Shown: positions 35,071 to 45,299, counted from the first letter of the stretch. The stretch is DNA of 64,000 nt from Paenibacillus agilis (GCF_007786455.1 NZ_VNJK01000008.1:16150-80149), one strand, 5' to 3'. The notes: generated from the letters alone by a model not told the origin. A program made the numbers and translations.

Positions 35071-36411
35071 ATGTCTTCTTTACGCTTATTAAATAACAAT
35101 CCGTTAAAATTTCTTATCACTGGCGGTATTACACTCGTACTCCTCTACACCATGTCACTCATACTGGCGGATCAAGCTTCCGCACACGGTTACGTAACTA
35201 ACAGTCGTGCAGGTCTTTGTGCGAATAACGTAAATGCAAACTGTGGATTGATTATTTATGAGCCATACAGTCTAGAAGGAACTAAAGGATTTCCTTCTGG
35301 CGGGCCTGCTGATGGGAAAATTGCAAGCGCTGGCGTTGGCATGTTCTCTCAACTTGATCAACAATCCTCCACTCGCTGGTCAAAAATTAATATAAGCGCA
35401 GGTTCGAATACCTTTAACTGGAGCATCAAAGTCCCTCACGCAACAGCAAGCTGGAAATATTACATTACAAAACAAAATTGGGACCCTAATGCCCCACTTA
35501 CTCGCGCCTCATTCGATTTAACACCATTCTGCAGCGTATCTTCCAATGGACAGAAGCCAGGCGGCACTTACTCTGATACTTGTAACGTCCCTAGCCGGTC
35601 AGGCTATCAAGTAATCCTCGCAGTTTGGGAAATTTCCGATACACTAAATGCTTTCTATAATGTGATTGATGTTAACTTTGGAGGCGGAAGCTCCGACACT
35701 ACGGCTCCAACTGCTCCGACAGGTGCTGCAGCATCCAATATCGCTACAACAAGCGCCAAAATCAATTGGAATGCGTCTACAGACAACACTGGCGTTGTCG
35801 GGTATCGTATCTTCAATGGTGCTAACCAAATCGCGACTATAAACGGAGCACTAACTACTACCTTGACCGGTTTAACTGCCAATACAACCTACAACATTAC
35901 AATTAAAGCCATTGATGCTGCCGGAAATGTATCCGCGGCAAGCAACACAGTAACTTTCAAAACGCTTGCTGCCAGTGGCCCAGATACATCAGCTCCAACA
36001 GCTCCGGGCAGCTTGCATGTCATGGGCATGATTGGAACGACAACGATCCCATTAATGTGGGATGCTTCAACAGATAATGTTGGAGTTACTGGATATCAAA
36101 TATTCCGCGGTACTACGTTGATAACGACTGTCCCAGGAACAGCAATCGAACATCTCGTTACAGGCTTAACGCCTAATACGAGTTATGCCTTCTCGGTCAA
36201 AGCCATTGATGCCGCTGGAAATGTATCCGCAGCAAGCAATGTATTGAATGTCACCACAATGCCAGCATCAACTACTTATCCCGCATGGAGTGCAGCAACA
36301 GCTTACGTAGGCGGCAGTAAAGTGTCGCACAACGGACTAAACTATGAGGCTAAATGGTGGACACAAGGTGAAACACCAGGCAGCGCTGATGTATGGAAGG
36401 TAATCCCTTAG
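35071..36411 (+). CDS. Lytic polysaccharide monooxygenase (AA10) with two FnIII domains and a chitin-binding module
   Basis: A secreted copper enzyme of about 446 residues that cleaves chitin or cellulose oxidatively. After a membrane-spanning signal peptide (ITGGITLVLLYTMSLILA), cleavage at ASA exposes the N-terminal His of HGYVTNSRAGLC, the first histidine-brace ligand; the second is in KVPHATASWKYYI. Two FnIII domains follow, sharing the unit AIDAAGNVSAASN. A C-terminal CBM5/12-type module ends the protein (YPAWSAATAYVGGSKVSHNG, EAKWWTQGE). Start: ATG 35071 with GGAGGG 7 nt upstream (35068 is also possible). The gene stands alone. Confidence 0.93.
   Translation: MSSLRLLNNNPLKFLITGGITLVLLYTMSLILADQASAHGYVTNSRAGLCANNVNANCGLIIYEPYSLEGTKGFPSGGPADGKIASAGVGMFSQLDQQSSTRWSKINISAGSNTFNWSIKVPHATASWKYYITKQNWDPNAPLTRASFDLTPFCSVSSNGQKPGGTYSDTCNVPSRSGYQVILAVWEISDTLNAFYNVIDVNFGGGSSDTTAPTAPTGAAASNIATTSAKINWNASTDNTGVVGYRIFNGANQIATINGALTTTLTGLTANTTYNITIKAIDAAGNVSAASNTVTFKTLAASGPDTSAPTAPGSLHVMGMIGTTTIPLMWDASTDNVGVTGYQIFRGTTLITTVPGTAIEHLVTGLTPNTSYAFSVKAIDAAGNVSAASNVLNVTTMPASTTYPAWSAATAYVGGSKVSHNGLNYEAKWWTQGETPGSADVWKVIP
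35909..36241 (+). repeat. Internal FnIII duplication in the LPMO gene
   Basis: The DNA encoding AIDAAGNVSAASN occurs at about 35909-35947 and again at about 36202-36240 with few changes (GCNGGAAATGTATCCGC is shared). This suggests a recent duplication or gene conversion of the linker domain. Confidence 0.7.
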
Positions 36412-36435
36412 GCTCAACGGATAAGTCATAACCAT

Positions 36436-36480
36436 AAATGGCCGCAGGCACCTGGTTGAGGTACCTGCGGCCATTTTATG
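36436..36480 (+). terminator. Terminator of the LPMO gene
   Basis: A long stem AAATGGCCGCAGG-x-ACCT / AGGT-x-CCTGCGGCCATTTT with a short loop, 25 bp past the stop. Confidence 0.92.
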
Positions 36481-36692
36481 TATACATAGAACGACCTCAC
36501 TTGCCAGCAGGGTGAAAGATAATAAATAAGCCCCAATGAAAGCTCCATGCAACTTAAGACCACCCAGCGACAAAATTTATCCGTAAGGTCGTAAAAAGTC
36601 ATTGCTGTAAATCAGTTATGATGATACGTTCTAATTATGCAGCAAGAGTGATTGTGATGAATAATGGAGCTACCTTAAATAGGGGGAAAAAC

Positions 36693-38261
36693 ATGCTGCT
36701 CTCAAAAATATTACCCACTGTTGCAAAGATGCATCCCACCAATTGCGCAATCAAACAACAGAACATCATCCTTACTTATGGGCAGTTGCTGCATCAAGTA
36801 AATTGCGTCGCCTATAGCTTTCACGGACTAGGCTTCAAATCTGGAGATCGAATAGCCTTGCTAAGCCATCCTTCTCCCTATCTCGTTATTGCCGAATGCG
36901 CTGCAATAGCAATAGGTGCTATTCCGGTTACTATTTTCCCCAACCTAGTACCGAATGAAATCAATCAAATACTTCAAAGTGCAGACCCTATCGCTATCGT
37001 ATACGACTCTCATCATTTACAAGTAGAGGAATGTTTCTCTTTACTAAACAATACCTATGCTATTCCCTTGCAAGGTAGCGGTAATACACATTCCATAGAA
37101 ACTTTTATTGCCACGTCCCCACCGCTAACACAATGGTATGAGCCTGACCCGGATGACATAGCACTCATCATTTATACAGGGGGCACAACCAGTCATTCTA
37201 AAGGTGTCATGCATTCTCATCGCAGTATTAGTCATTGGTCTTTTATGGACCCAATAAAAAGGGGAGGTCACAATCCTACAAAGAAGGCTATTGTGTTAAA
37301 TCAGGCTCATATAACCGGACAATTTATGCTGTGGACAACCCTATATGAAGGTGGCTGTCTGATTTATGCAGAATCTTATCCTTTGCGAGCTAAGGATGTC
37401 ATTGATATTATTGAGCGCGAGCAAATAAAATATCTTGGCACGGTCGGGCTTTTACTTAGAGATATCGTTACGATGGACAGTATCCAAGACCGATGTATGG
37501 AATCCGTTGAAGTGATCTCGTGTGGAGGAGCTCCAATCAGTGTGAACACACTACATAGAGCACGTAAAGTTTTTCCTAATGCTCAAATTAAAGAAGTCTA
37601 TTCGCAAACGGAAAGTGGTCAATGTATTAGTTTTTTGCCAGTAAACCAGTGCTTTATAGATGGTAAATTAGAGCGGCTACTATCCGTTGGTAACCCTTCA
37701 AATATTACTAGTTGGGGCCAACAACCTTTTGAAATACGTATCGTTGATGAATTTGGTCACGACGTTCAATCAGGGAGGGTAGGAGAAATTATTTGTAAAG
37801 GCGAGCAGATGATGTTGGGTTACTGGAACAATCCCAAGGAAACACAGAAAGCCATTCGAAACGGTTGGCTATACACGGGGGACTTAGGAAAATTCGATGA
37901 AGATGGATTTTTATATCTCGTAGATCGAAAAAAAGATATGATTATTGTAAATGGTTCAAATGTCTACTGTTCTGAAGTTGAAGAAGTACTCAGCAAACAC
38001 CCTTCCATTCGTGAAATTGCTGTAATAGGTACTCCATTGCCTGACGAAGGAGAAGAAGTTACGGCCGTCGTTACTTTGAATAAAAAATCATGGATTACGT
38101 TAAGTGAGTTGCAGCAATACTTCTATCGAAAACTAGCTAGTTATAAGGTTCCTACTCGACTGGAAATCATCGATAATCTCCCTAAAACAGCGGTAGGAAA
38201 GTTGAATAAAGCGGCTATTAGAAGGAAGTTTTGGGAGGGGCGGACACGAATGATTAACTGA
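36693..38261 (+). CDS. Acyl-CoA synthetase-like AMP-binding enzyme
   Basis: A 522-residue class I adenylate-forming enzyme that would join an acid (fatty or aryl) to CoA through an acyl-AMP. The P loop is IIYTGGTTSHSKGVMHSH; the AMP site is EVYSQTESGQ; the hinge is YTGDLGKFDEDGFLYLVDRK; the C-terminal catalytic Lys lies in LPKTAVGKLNK. The start is ATG 36693, 7 nt after AGGGGG; the frame from 36618 has no site. It stands alone, with no acyl-carrier protein or fatty-acid genes nearby, so the acid cannot be named. Confidence 0.85.
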   Translation: MLLSKILPTVAKMHPTNCAIKQQNIILTYGQLLHQVNCVAYSFHGLGFKSGDRIALLSHPSPYLVIAECAAIAIGAIPVTIFPNLVPNEINQILQSADPIAIVYDSHHLQVEECFSLLNNTYAIPLQGSGNTHSIETFIATSPPLTQWYEPDPDDIALIIYTGGTTSHSKGVMHSHRSISHWSFMDPIKRGGHNPTKKAIVLNQAHITGQFMLWTTLYEGGCLIYAESYPLRAKDVIDIIEREQIKYLGTVGLLLRDIVTMDSIQDRCMESVEVISCGGAPISVNTLHRARKVFPNAQIKEVYSQTESGQCISFLPVNQCFIDGKLERLLSVGNPSNITSWGQQPFEIRIVDEFGHDVQSGRVGEIICKGEQMMLGYWNNPKETQKAIRNGWLYTGDLGKFDEDGFLYLVDRKKDMIIVNGSNVYCSEVEEVLSKHPSIREIAVIGTPLPDEGEEVTAVVTLNKKSWITLSELQQYFYRKLASYKVPTRLEIIDNLPKTAVGKLNKAAIRRKFWEGRTRMIN

Positions 38262-38343
38262 TGGCAAATGATTCTCTGCCAATGGCCCTACTTACTAGAT
38301 TAACCCAATTTACTATGTTAGCATTAACATATATTTATCATCC

Positions 38344-38370
38344 ATAATATTTTTATTTATGAAATATTAT
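38344..38370. promoter_or_regulatory. AT-rich inverted repeat upstream of the chemoreceptor gene
   Basis: ATAATATTT and AAATATTAT form a perfect 9-bp inverted repeat with a 9-bp centre, about 62 bp before the chemoreceptor start. No T tract follows, so an operator is more likely than a terminator. In AT-rich DNA chance is possible. Confidence 0.35.
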
Positions 38371-38431
38371 AACTACACTACTACTAATTACGTTTGCGCA
38401 ATTACCATGAAAATAAGGGGATAATAGAGAG

Positions 38432-40204
38432 ATGAAACAACAGGGGCAACCAATTCGCTCAGGAAAGGTTTTTCAGAAAATATCTATTCGTGCCAAAATA
38501 CTAATTGCAGTCGCTGTAGCCCTTTTAACAAACCTTATTATCGGGGGAACAGGCCTGTACAATCTTTATAAAGTACAAAGCACTTTGGAAAAAAGTTTGA
38601 ATGTTCACGCACAAAATACCGAGCTCATAAGGGCAGTAGGTATCGATCTGTACCAATGGATAACGGCTGAAAGATCGCTTCATATGTATGAGCCCGGCAC
38701 TGACAAATTTAAGAGCCAGCTCGAATATTATGAAAAGCAAAAAGATCAGGCCCATTCCAGATTTAACGAATATGCAGCAAACAATCTGTCTCTTCCCAAA
38801 GAAGTAGAGCTTATCGAAGCATATAACAAGTCCAAGGTAGAATTTGAGGCAGTGGCGGAACGCATTCTAAAGGATATATCGTCCACAGATCCTGCTGTGC
38901 GCCAACAAGGTATTCAGCTCTCATACGGTGAGGGATATGAAAAATTCAATGGCATGGAAGAGAACTTGGATGCGATCGGCGAACTATACAACGAGGAAAA
39001 TGAACGAATGCGTACCGAAGTCAAACAAGACTATCAATCTTTACTTTGGTATACCGTTATCATTATCCTAGTATGTGTACTATTTAGTTCACTTCTAGGC
39101 TGGGGCATAATTCGTTCCATTAACCGCCCAATTAGCCACTTACGTGACAATGTGAAACGAGTGGCCGAGGGAGATCTTACGGTACAAATTCAGTCTATGG
39201 CGGAAGACGAGCTCGGAGCGTTATCTAAAGACTTTAGAACGATGATCGACCAAACCCAAACGCTGATTGCTACCGTAGGAAGCTCAATACAAGATGTTAG
39301 TGAATCTGCCGAAGAGTTGAGCACAATCTCTGAGGAGACAACGGCTACGAGTGAAAGCATCCAAAAGGCCATCGTAAATATTGCAGACGGAGCGACTCTC
39401 CAAGCTTCATTAACAGAAGCTGCACACCAGCGCACGTTAGAATTATCTAATAACATCGAGCGAGTTAGTGAGAAGAGCAAGGAAATTAATGGTCTATCCT
39501 CCCAAGCTGAACAAGTACTAGGCGGCGGTATGGATAAAGTCCGTGATCTTCAAGATCATACTGCGCAAGCCGACGAGGTACAACGCAAAGCTACTGTAGA
39601 AATTGCCCGTCTGGCTAATAATATGAAAAATATTAGTGTCGTCGTACAAACGATTAATGATATTACTGAACAAACGAAGCTGCTTGCCTTGAATGCTAGC
39701 ATTGAAGCAGCTCGTGCAGGTGAAGCAGGGCAAGGATTTGGAGTAGTAGCCACTGAGATCCGCAAGCTTGCGACACAATCGTTTGATGCTACAACACAAA
39801 TTAAAAATACCATTTCCAATATTAATAATGAGTTTAGCAATACGTTATCCATTATGAAAACGACGGAACAAATAGCGAGCAAACAAAGCCAAATTGTCGC
39901 TGAAGCTGGTACTGTCTTCGAATCGATGTTTGTCACTTTCGAACAGATCGTGACCTCCATTCATACGGTCAACAGTGACATTCAACAAATTGAACAGTTA
40001 CGAAGTCACGTTGTAGATGCCATCAAAGAAATATCCAATGTCGCTGCGGAAGCGGCTGCAACAACGGAAATGATCGGCGCTTCCTCTTCTGATCAGCTTG
40101 CGGCATTCCAGTCGTTGCATACATCGGCGGAGCGTCTGCATTCACTTAGTGAAGTTGTCTCTGCAAGTATCGGAAAATTCAAAGTGAATGAATCATCGTT
40201 TTAA
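38432..40204 (+). CDS. Methyl-accepting chemotaxis protein
   Basis: A 590-residue receptor. It has a first membrane span (residues about 25-47), a roughly 160-residue four-helix-bundle outside domain, a second span (about 205-225, [20 protein letters not shown]), a HAMP domain ([20 protein letters not shown]) and a long signalling coiled coil. The hairpin tip that contacts CheA/CheW is [20 protein letters not shown]. The ligand is unknown; the bundle sensor often binds small acids or amino acids. RBS AAGGGG lies before ATG 38432. The upstream region lacks a clear sigma-D promoter. Confidence 0.94.
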   Translation: MKQQGQPIRSGKVFQKISIRAKILIAVAVALLTNLIIGGTGLYNLYKVQSTLEKSLNVHAQNTELIRAVGIDLYQWITAERSLHMYEPGTDKFKSQLEYYEKQKDQAHSRFNEYAANNLSLPKEVELIEAYNKSKVEFEAVAERILKDISSTDPAVRQQGIQLSYGEGYEKFNGMEENLDAIGELYNEENERMRTEVKQDYQSLLWYTVIIILVCVLFSSLLGWGIIRSINRPISHLRDNVKRVAEGDLTVQIQSMAEDELGALSKDFRTMIDQTQTLIATVGSSIQDVSESAEELSTISEETTATSESIQKAIVNIADGATLQASLTEAAHQRTLELSNNIERVSEKSKEINGLSSQAEQVLGGGMDKVRDLQDHTAQADEVQRKATVEIARLANNMKNISVVVQTINDITEQTKLLALNASIEAARAGEAGQGFGVVATEIRKLATQSFDATTQIKNTISNINNEFSNTLSIMKTTEQIASKQSQIVAEAGTVFESMFVTFEQIVTSIHTVNSDIQQIEQLRSHVVDAIKEISNVAAEAAATTEMIGASSSDQLAAFQSLHTSAERLHSLSEVVSASIGKFKVNESSF

Positions 40205-40211
40205 AGTATCT

Positions 40212-40250
40212 AAGGCCGGAGCCCCCAACAGGAGACTTCCGGCCTTTACG
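40212..40250 (+). terminator. Terminator of the chemoreceptor gene
   Basis: AAGGCCGGA...TCCGGCCTTT with a large loop, 8 bp past the stop codon. Confidence 0.75.
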
Positions 40251-40326
40251 TATTCTAGCCTACTCTCGCTCCTCTATTCGCTTACTCCGATAAATATGGA
40301 ATTTTGTATGCATTAAGCAGAACTAC

Positions 40327-41316
40327 TTAATAGGGAGACTCTTTCTCAGCATAGGGATTAGCCATATCCGCGATTGCTTTGTATATATTCGGAGGAAATT
40401 CTGCGAGCCTATGACAAACATATAAATACCATTCCACCCCGTATAATACATAAACCTTTGTTTGATACCCCTCATCCTTCAGTTCTTTTAGTCGCTCTGG
40501 TCTAACTCCATACAGCATCTCTATTTCAACATTCGGCTGATTTAAATATCCCTTCTTCACAACTTCCTCAATAATAGTTTCGTCATGCGTTGCAATGGAA
40601 ATAGGACGTCCTGTAGCCACTATCATCTCGACTATATCTAAATACCGTTCATTCAGTTCCTCCGATCGCGCGAGTGCAACATCTGCCGCTTCTTGATAAG
40701 CTCCTTTTACAATTCGGATTTTTCCTGGATAAGCTTGAATATCTAAATAATCACGGACTGTCCGATGCAAATGAGCTTGCAACGTAATCCCTATATTTGC
40801 GTACCTTTCACCTATTCTTTTATAAATTCCAAGAATCTGATCAATCTTAGTTGATTCTTCAGCACTGATCATGATGGTAATACCACAACGTTCAGCTTCT
40901 TGGGCCAATTCTAGTAAATGCTCATAAGCAAGCTGTGGATCAGCATTCATGCCCATATAGGATAAATCAAGGGACACCGTAGATTTCAGATTGGCTTGGC
41001 CAGCAATGCGAATGAGCCCAAGAAATTCATCCTTCGCCGAGATACAATCCTGTATATCACGGATGTTCTCACAGATGTATTCTAAAGATACGTTATACCC
41101 TTTCGATAACAAATTGCACGCTTCTGATATAGCCTCCTCTCTAGTTTCACCTACGACAAACCGCTTTGCAGCACTTAATAATAATGGATATAAACCTTCA
41201 GCGCGTTGAACTTGCGCTTTCATTTGTTCATCGCGAGCCATAGCCTTTAATGCCTGTGAAGCTGAAGTTTCCCAGGCTGATGCTACTGACGAAACAGTTG
41301 CTGTTTCCAACATCAT
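40327..41316 (-). CDS. Proline dehydrogenase
   Basis: Oxidises proline to pyrroline-5-carboxylate with FAD. The single-function Gram-positive form of 329 residues is a TIM barrel; family motifs include SLDLSYMGM near the start of the barrel, GITIMISAEES, KIRIVKGAY and the C-terminal RPERLKELKDEGYQTKVYVL with the proline-binding YLCHRLAE-type segment (YLYVCHRLAEFPPN). I start at ATG 41316, six bases after AAGGAG; the track frame begins seven codons earlier with a poor start. A pyrroline-5-carboxylate dehydrogenase gene is not adjacent. It is divergent from a MocR-type regulator, its probable controller. Confidence 0.92.
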   Translation of the reverse strand: MMLETATVSSVASAWETSASQALKAMARDEQMKAQVQRAEGLYPLLLSAAKRFVVGETREEAISEACNLLSKGYNVSLEYICENIRDIQDCISAKDEFLGLIRIAGQANLKSTVSLDLSYMGMNADPQLAYEHLLELAQEAERCGITIMISAEESTKIDQILGIYKRIGERYANIGITLQAHLHRTVRDYLDIQAYPGKIRIVKGAYQEAADVALARSEELNERYLDIVEMIVATGRPISIATHDETIIEEVVKKGYLNQPNVEIEMLYGVRPERLKELKDEGYQTKVYVLYGVEWYLYVCHRLAEFPPNIYKAIADMANPYAEKESPY

Positions 41317-41440
41317 TATCATCTCCTTCACACTCAAATGAGCTTTATTAGCTATGAGCTTACCGTGTTAAAATGGATGATAACAGGACCAATCCAGAAC
41401 AAAACAGAGAGTACCACTTTTAAAACAAGGGACTGATCGT

Positions 41441-42847
41441 ATGACATGGATCGGGCTAGATCGCTCATCAGGCACTCCTCTATACCGTCAAATTTATGAA
41501 AGCTATCGAACTAAAATTCTTAAGGGAGAGCTCCAAAGCGGAGAACGTATCCCTAGTACGCGAGAGCTTTCCACTCAGCTGCAAGTCTCACGAAATATTA
41601 TCGTCGAAGCTTATGAACAACTATTTGCGGAGGGATATATTGTGGGGCGACATGGATCGGGTACTTTTGTAGCGGAAGGAACCTACTTAGAAACTCGTCA
41701 TCACAATCAAATGTTATCAATGCTTGATCCAGAGCCAACAATAAGGCTAAGCTCTGAACAACACGATATGGTCGACTTTCGTCCCGGTATTCCTGCATTA
41801 GCTTTATTTCCACGCAAAATATGGATGCAGCTAGCTCAACAAGAATGTACGCATGCACCTGATGAAGCCTGGGGATATGGTAAACCAGAAGGACTGCTGA
41901 AACTTAGAAGCATACTCGCCCGTTATTTACTTCGCACAAGAGGGGTAGTGTGCCATCCTGAACAGTTGATTATTACGACCGGTGCTACACAATCTATTTC
42001 GCTCATCACTAAGCTTTTGCTCACACCTACATCCGACGTCATTTTAGAAGATCCTATTACGCATGAAATTCATACCATTTTTACTCAACCTGGAGCTCGT
42101 TTGTGTCCAGTCCCAGTAGACCAGCAGGGCATGATCACGCATGCTCTCCCGCTTCATACACGACCAGGCTTTGTTTACGTAACACCTTCACACCAATATC
42201 CATTGGGTGGGGTATTGCCTATACAGCGACGGGTTCAGCTTATTAACTTTGCAAGAACAACCGACTGCTATATCGTTGAGGACGACTATGATAGTGAATT
42301 TCGCTATGAAAGCGCTCCTATCAGCTCCTTGCAAGGACTAGATCCCGATCGAGTCATTTACATCGGAACATTTAGCAAAATATTATCCCCTGCATTGCGA
42401 ATTGGTTATTTAATATTGCCCCAGACACTTATAGAAAGAGGACGTAACCTGAAATGGTTGACCGATCTACATACACCTACATGGGAGCAAATGATTCTTG
42501 CACGTTTCATAGAAGAAGGCCATTTAGAACGTCATATTGCTAAAATGAAAAAAATATATCGTAAGCGTAGAAATCATTTAATTGACTCCCTAACCGAAAA
42601 ATTTGGTGAGCAGGTAACGGTGTTAGGACATTCTACTGGGCTTCATCTTATCGCCGAGTTTGCAGATATCCTATTTACAACCCAACTATTAGAGAGGTTA
42701 GAGCAATGTGGTGTGAAAGTATATCCTGTCGAAATTCATGCAATTGAAAAAGGAAAACATCTTCATCGCATCATTCTTGGATATGGAAATTTATCCGAGG
42801 AGCAAATAGAGACAGGTGTACAGAGGCTTGCTTTGATTTTAAAATGA
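41441..42847 (+). CDS. MocR/GabR-type regulator (GntR HTH fused to aminotransferase domain)
   Basis: A 468-residue regulator. The N terminus is a GntR winged helix (GERIPSTRELSTQLQVSRN). The rest is a class I aminotransferase fold that binds pyridoxal phosphate: the Lys is in YIGTFSKILSPALRIGY and the cofactor-contacting Asp in IVEDDYDSEFRY. Such proteins sense amino acids through the cofactor, as GabR senses GABA. It is divergent from proline dehydrogenase across 124 bp, so proline or a related amine is a likely signal (inference). Pyridoxal phosphate is made by pdxS-pdxT in the same window. Confidence 0.93.
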   Translation: MTWIGLDRSSGTPLYRQIYESYRTKILKGELQSGERIPSTRELSTQLQVSRNIIVEAYEQLFAEGYIVGRHGSGTFVAEGTYLETRHHNQMLSMLDPEPTIRLSSEQHDMVDFRPGIPALALFPRKIWMQLAQQECTHAPDEAWGYGKPEGLLKLRSILARYLLRTRGVVCHPEQLIITTGATQSISLITKLLLTPTSDVILEDPITHEIHTIFTQPGARLCPVPVDQQGMITHALPLHTRPGFVYVTPSHQYPLGGVLPIQRRVQLINFARTTDCYIVEDDYDSEFRYESAPISSLQGLDPDRVIYIGTFSKILSPALRIGYLILPQTLIERGRNLKWLTDLHTPTWEQMILARFIEEGHLERHIAKMKKIYRKRRNHLIDSLTEKFGEQVTVLGHSTGLHLIAEFADILFTTQLLERLEQCGVKVYPVEIHAIEKGKHLHRIILGYGNLSEEQIETGVQRLALILK

Positions 42848-42862
42848 ATGGAATGGTATGTA

Positions 42863-42908
42863 AAAAGGCTGTGATCGATCATCACTTGGCGACCAATCAC
42901 AGCCTTTA
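42863..42908. terminator. Shared terminator of the MocR gene and dedA
   Basis: AAAGGCTGTGAT/ATCACAGCCTTT with a large loop. T tracts follow on both sides, better on the minus strand (dedA). Confidence 0.75.
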
Positions 42909-42945
42909 AATTCCACAGCTAGCGCAGATTTATTCATGTAGAAGA

Positions 42946-43557
42946 CTAGTTTGCTTTTTTCTTTCTTTTGAATATGAACACGAGAACACCTAGACCAATT
43001 AGAGCGATAAGTGCATAGACGATATTAGAGTACGTGTCCATGTAAGAAACAATAGTTTCCCATGAAGCACCTACAGCAGCACCAACCGAAACTAGCGCGA
43101 TATTCCAGATTAATGAACCGACCGTTGTCAGTACCATGAACAATCCGAAGTTCATACGCGTGCTGCCCGCTGGTACAGAAATAAGGCTGCGAAGCAATGG
43201 AACCATGCGGCAAAGGAATACCGCCCATACGCCATATTTCGTGAACCAACTGTAGGTCTTCGTCACATCATTAGGAGTCAATTGCAAGAAACGGCCATAC
43301 TTGCCGACAAAACGCTCCATCCTATTCACATCAACAAGATAACCGACGTAGTAAAGAGCAATTGCTCCCGCGATAGATCCCAATGTAGAAGCGATGACAA
43401 CACCTACTATACTCATATCAGAGTAAGTTGTCATAAAGCCGCCGAACGTTAGAATAACCTCTGAGGGGATCGGTGGAAATAAATTTTCAATTGCGATCAA
43501 TAGGAAGACACCTATATAACCGAAATCATTCATAATGCCTGTAATCCAGTTTTCCAT
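42946..43557 (-). CDS. DedA family membrane protein
   Basis: A 203-residue polytopic protein. It has the family start IGVFLLIAIENLFPPIPSEV with the conserved Glu/Pro region and the motif FLCRMVPLLRSLISVPAGST near residue 120, holding the essential Arg. DedA proteins are lipid (undecaprenyl phosphate or phosphatidylethanolamine) transporters/flippases and affect membrane potential and wall synthesis. The C terminus is basic (FKRKKKAN). Start: ATG 43557 with AAAGGAG upstream. It stands alone. Confidence 0.92.
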   Translation of the reverse strand: MENWITGIMNDFGYIGVFLLIAIENLFPPIPSEVILTFGGFMTTYSDMSIVGVVIASTLGSIAGAIALYYVGYLVDVNRMERFVGKYGRFLQLTPNDVTKTYSWFTKYGVWAVFLCRMVPLLRSLISVPAGSTRMNFGLFMVLTTVGSLIWNIALVSVGAAVGASWETIVSYMDTYSNIVYALIALIGLGVLVFIFKRKKKAN

Positions 43558-43909
43558 TATTAAACTCCTTTAAATAATCGATATTAAATACGATCTGCGT
43601 ATTCTTAGATGTATCCTTGCATTCAATACGTTATAAATGAAATAGAAATAAACATGAAATGAAACCCATTCACTAGAGTATCATATCAACAATTATTGTA
43701 AGCAACAAGTTTAGAAAAATAGCACCTAACTATTTTAGTTACTTTGTAATAAGAAATCAAATTCAATTCATGTTGAAATGGTTCGAGGATGCTTATAGAA
43801 CAAACTAAAAAGGGTGTAACAACCTAACTAGTATAGGTGTCACTACCCTTATTCGACGTATTTTTGTCGCGTTTACCCTTCAACTCACAAATGGGCCGAC
43901 TTCAAACAG
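43558..43909. other. AT-rich gap upstream of dedA
   Basis: 352 bp with the sulfurtransferase terminator (43803-43850) at the right end. The left part is the dedA upstream region. I see no gene or known motif in the rest. Confidence 0.5.
43803..43850 (-). terminator. Terminator of the sulfurtransferase gene
   Basis: AAGGGT...ACCCTT with an inner ACA-CCT/AGG-TGT stem, followed on the minus strand by TTTTTAGTTTG. Confidence 0.8.
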
Positions 43910-44806
43910 CTATTCCTCAAGTGTCGCAACTGGAGTATGCTCCTCTTCATACGAACACCAATCACTCCAACTACCAGCATACAGCTTCACATTGTTATAA
44001 CCAGAACGCCACAGTGACAGTACATTCGGGCAAGCGGTCACACCTGAACCGCAGTATACAATAATCTCTTCAGCCCCATCTACTAGCTTCCGCCAGGCAT
44101 CCCGCTCTTCGTTATTCTTACGAACATATCCTTTTCCATCCAACCCATCACGCCAAAACCGATTTAATGCCCCGGGGATATGGCCTGCCTTGGGATCGAT
44201 TGGCTCTACTTCACCGATATAACGTGCATGTTCACGTGAATCGATTAGACGCACATTAGAATCACCAAGCTTGGAGCGTACTTCTTCAATATCCGCTACC
44301 AGCTCAGATTGAACATTAGGCTCATAGGGTTGTTCAAGCCCCACATGCGGCTTTGCTGCACCTATCTCGCTCGCAAACCCTGCCTGCTGCCAAGCGGCGT
44401 ATCCACCATTAAGTACGTATACCTCTCCTTCGTGGCCTATCCATTGCAGCAGCCAGCTTAGACGGCTTGCCATTGCGCCGCCTTGATCGTCGTAAGCAAC
44501 CACTGTATCCTGCTTGTTGATTCCACGAAGCGTTAAAGAGCGTGCCAACTGTTCTGGCTCGGGGAGTGGATGCCTACCACCATGCTTCTTCCGTGAGGAA
44601 GACAAGTCATGATCAAGATCCATGTAAACAGAATTCGTAATGTGGCCAATCAAATAAGATTCATAGCCTTTGGCAGGCTGGTCTAACCAGAAACGACAAT
44701 CGATAACGTGCAATTGCTCCTGATCTTGCCCTTGCCTGTTCAACCGCTGATGTAACTCAGACACTTCCATATACAAAGATTGCTCACTGATTCTTGGACT
44801 AACCAT
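43910..44806 (-). CDS. Two-domain sulfurtransferase (rhodanese / mercaptopyruvate type)
   Basis: A 298-residue protein with two rhodanese domains. The N-terminal one is inactive in form. The C-terminal one holds the active Cys in IVYCGSGVTACPN; the CGSGVT loop resembles mercaptopyruvate sulfurtransferases more than thiosulfate rhodaneses (CRxGxT). It would move sulfur from 3-mercaptopyruvate or thiosulfate to a thiol or cyanide. The start is ATG 44806 with AGGAAGGG upstream. A small hypothetical gene lies upstream on the same strand at 44887. Confidence 0.92.
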   Translation of the reverse strand: MVSPRISEQSLYMEVSELHQRLNRQGQDQEQLHVIDCRFWLDQPAKGYESYLIGHITNSVYMDLDHDLSSSRKKHGGRHPLPEPEQLARSLTLRGINKQDTVVAYDDQGGAMASRLSWLLQWIGHEGEVYVLNGGYAAWQQAGFASEIGAAKPHVGLEQPYEPNVQSELVADIEEVRSKLGDSNVRLIDSREHARYIGEVEPIDPKAGHIPGALNRFWRDGLDGKGYVRKNNEERDAWRKLVDGAEEIIVYCGSGVTACPNVLSLWRSGYNNVKLYAGSWSDWCSYEEEHTPVATLEE

Positions 44807-44886
44807 ATACTCATCCCTTCCTCATGCAGCTTTAACAACCACTTACAACAAAAATTATAAATCTTGCATATGTATCAAAATTGAAA

Positions 44887-45189
44887 TTACTCTTCTTCCT
44901 TCAATCCAACTGTAGCAACTGTCTCATTATTAAACATAAACTCGAAATGACCAAAATCGCGATCATAATGAATACTACCATCCCCGATAAACTGTAGACG
45001 CTCCTTGCCTAAGCCGTAGAACAAATCATCCGCCAGCGCCTCCATAACTTCTTTCTGCTCCTCGGGAGTTAAGCCTTCCCAATCTACTTGCTCCATATCT
45101 AGGCTCACGTAAGCGTTCGGTATGCGAATGAGCGCCTCGGACATGTCATCGAGTATCGCCTTGTAAGGTCGAGTAAAGGAAACTGCCAT
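44887..45189 (-). CDS. Conserved small protein of unknown function
   Basis: A 100-residue, acidic, soluble protein (ILDDMSEALIRIPNAYVSLD, then LTPEEQKEVMEALADDLFYG and a beta-rich C terminus GHFEFMFNNETVATVGL). No family is recognised. ATG 45189 has AGAGGGG upstream, and the composition is that of a real gene. It may be cotranscribed with the sulfurtransferase (80 bp apart). Confidence 0.65.
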   Translation of the reverse strand: MAVSFTRPYKAILDDMSEALIRIPNAYVSLDMEQVDWEGLTPEEQKEVMEALADDLFYGLGKERLQFIGDGSIHYDRDFGHFEFMFNNETVATVGLKEEE

Positions 45190-45299
45190 ATTCCGTATAA
45201 CCCCTCTCCTGCTGCAACATCTTATTGTCGATATTGTAGCATATGTTCAATCTATCCCCCAAATTTGACAACCTTCCTCGGTCATCCTTGATTCACATC

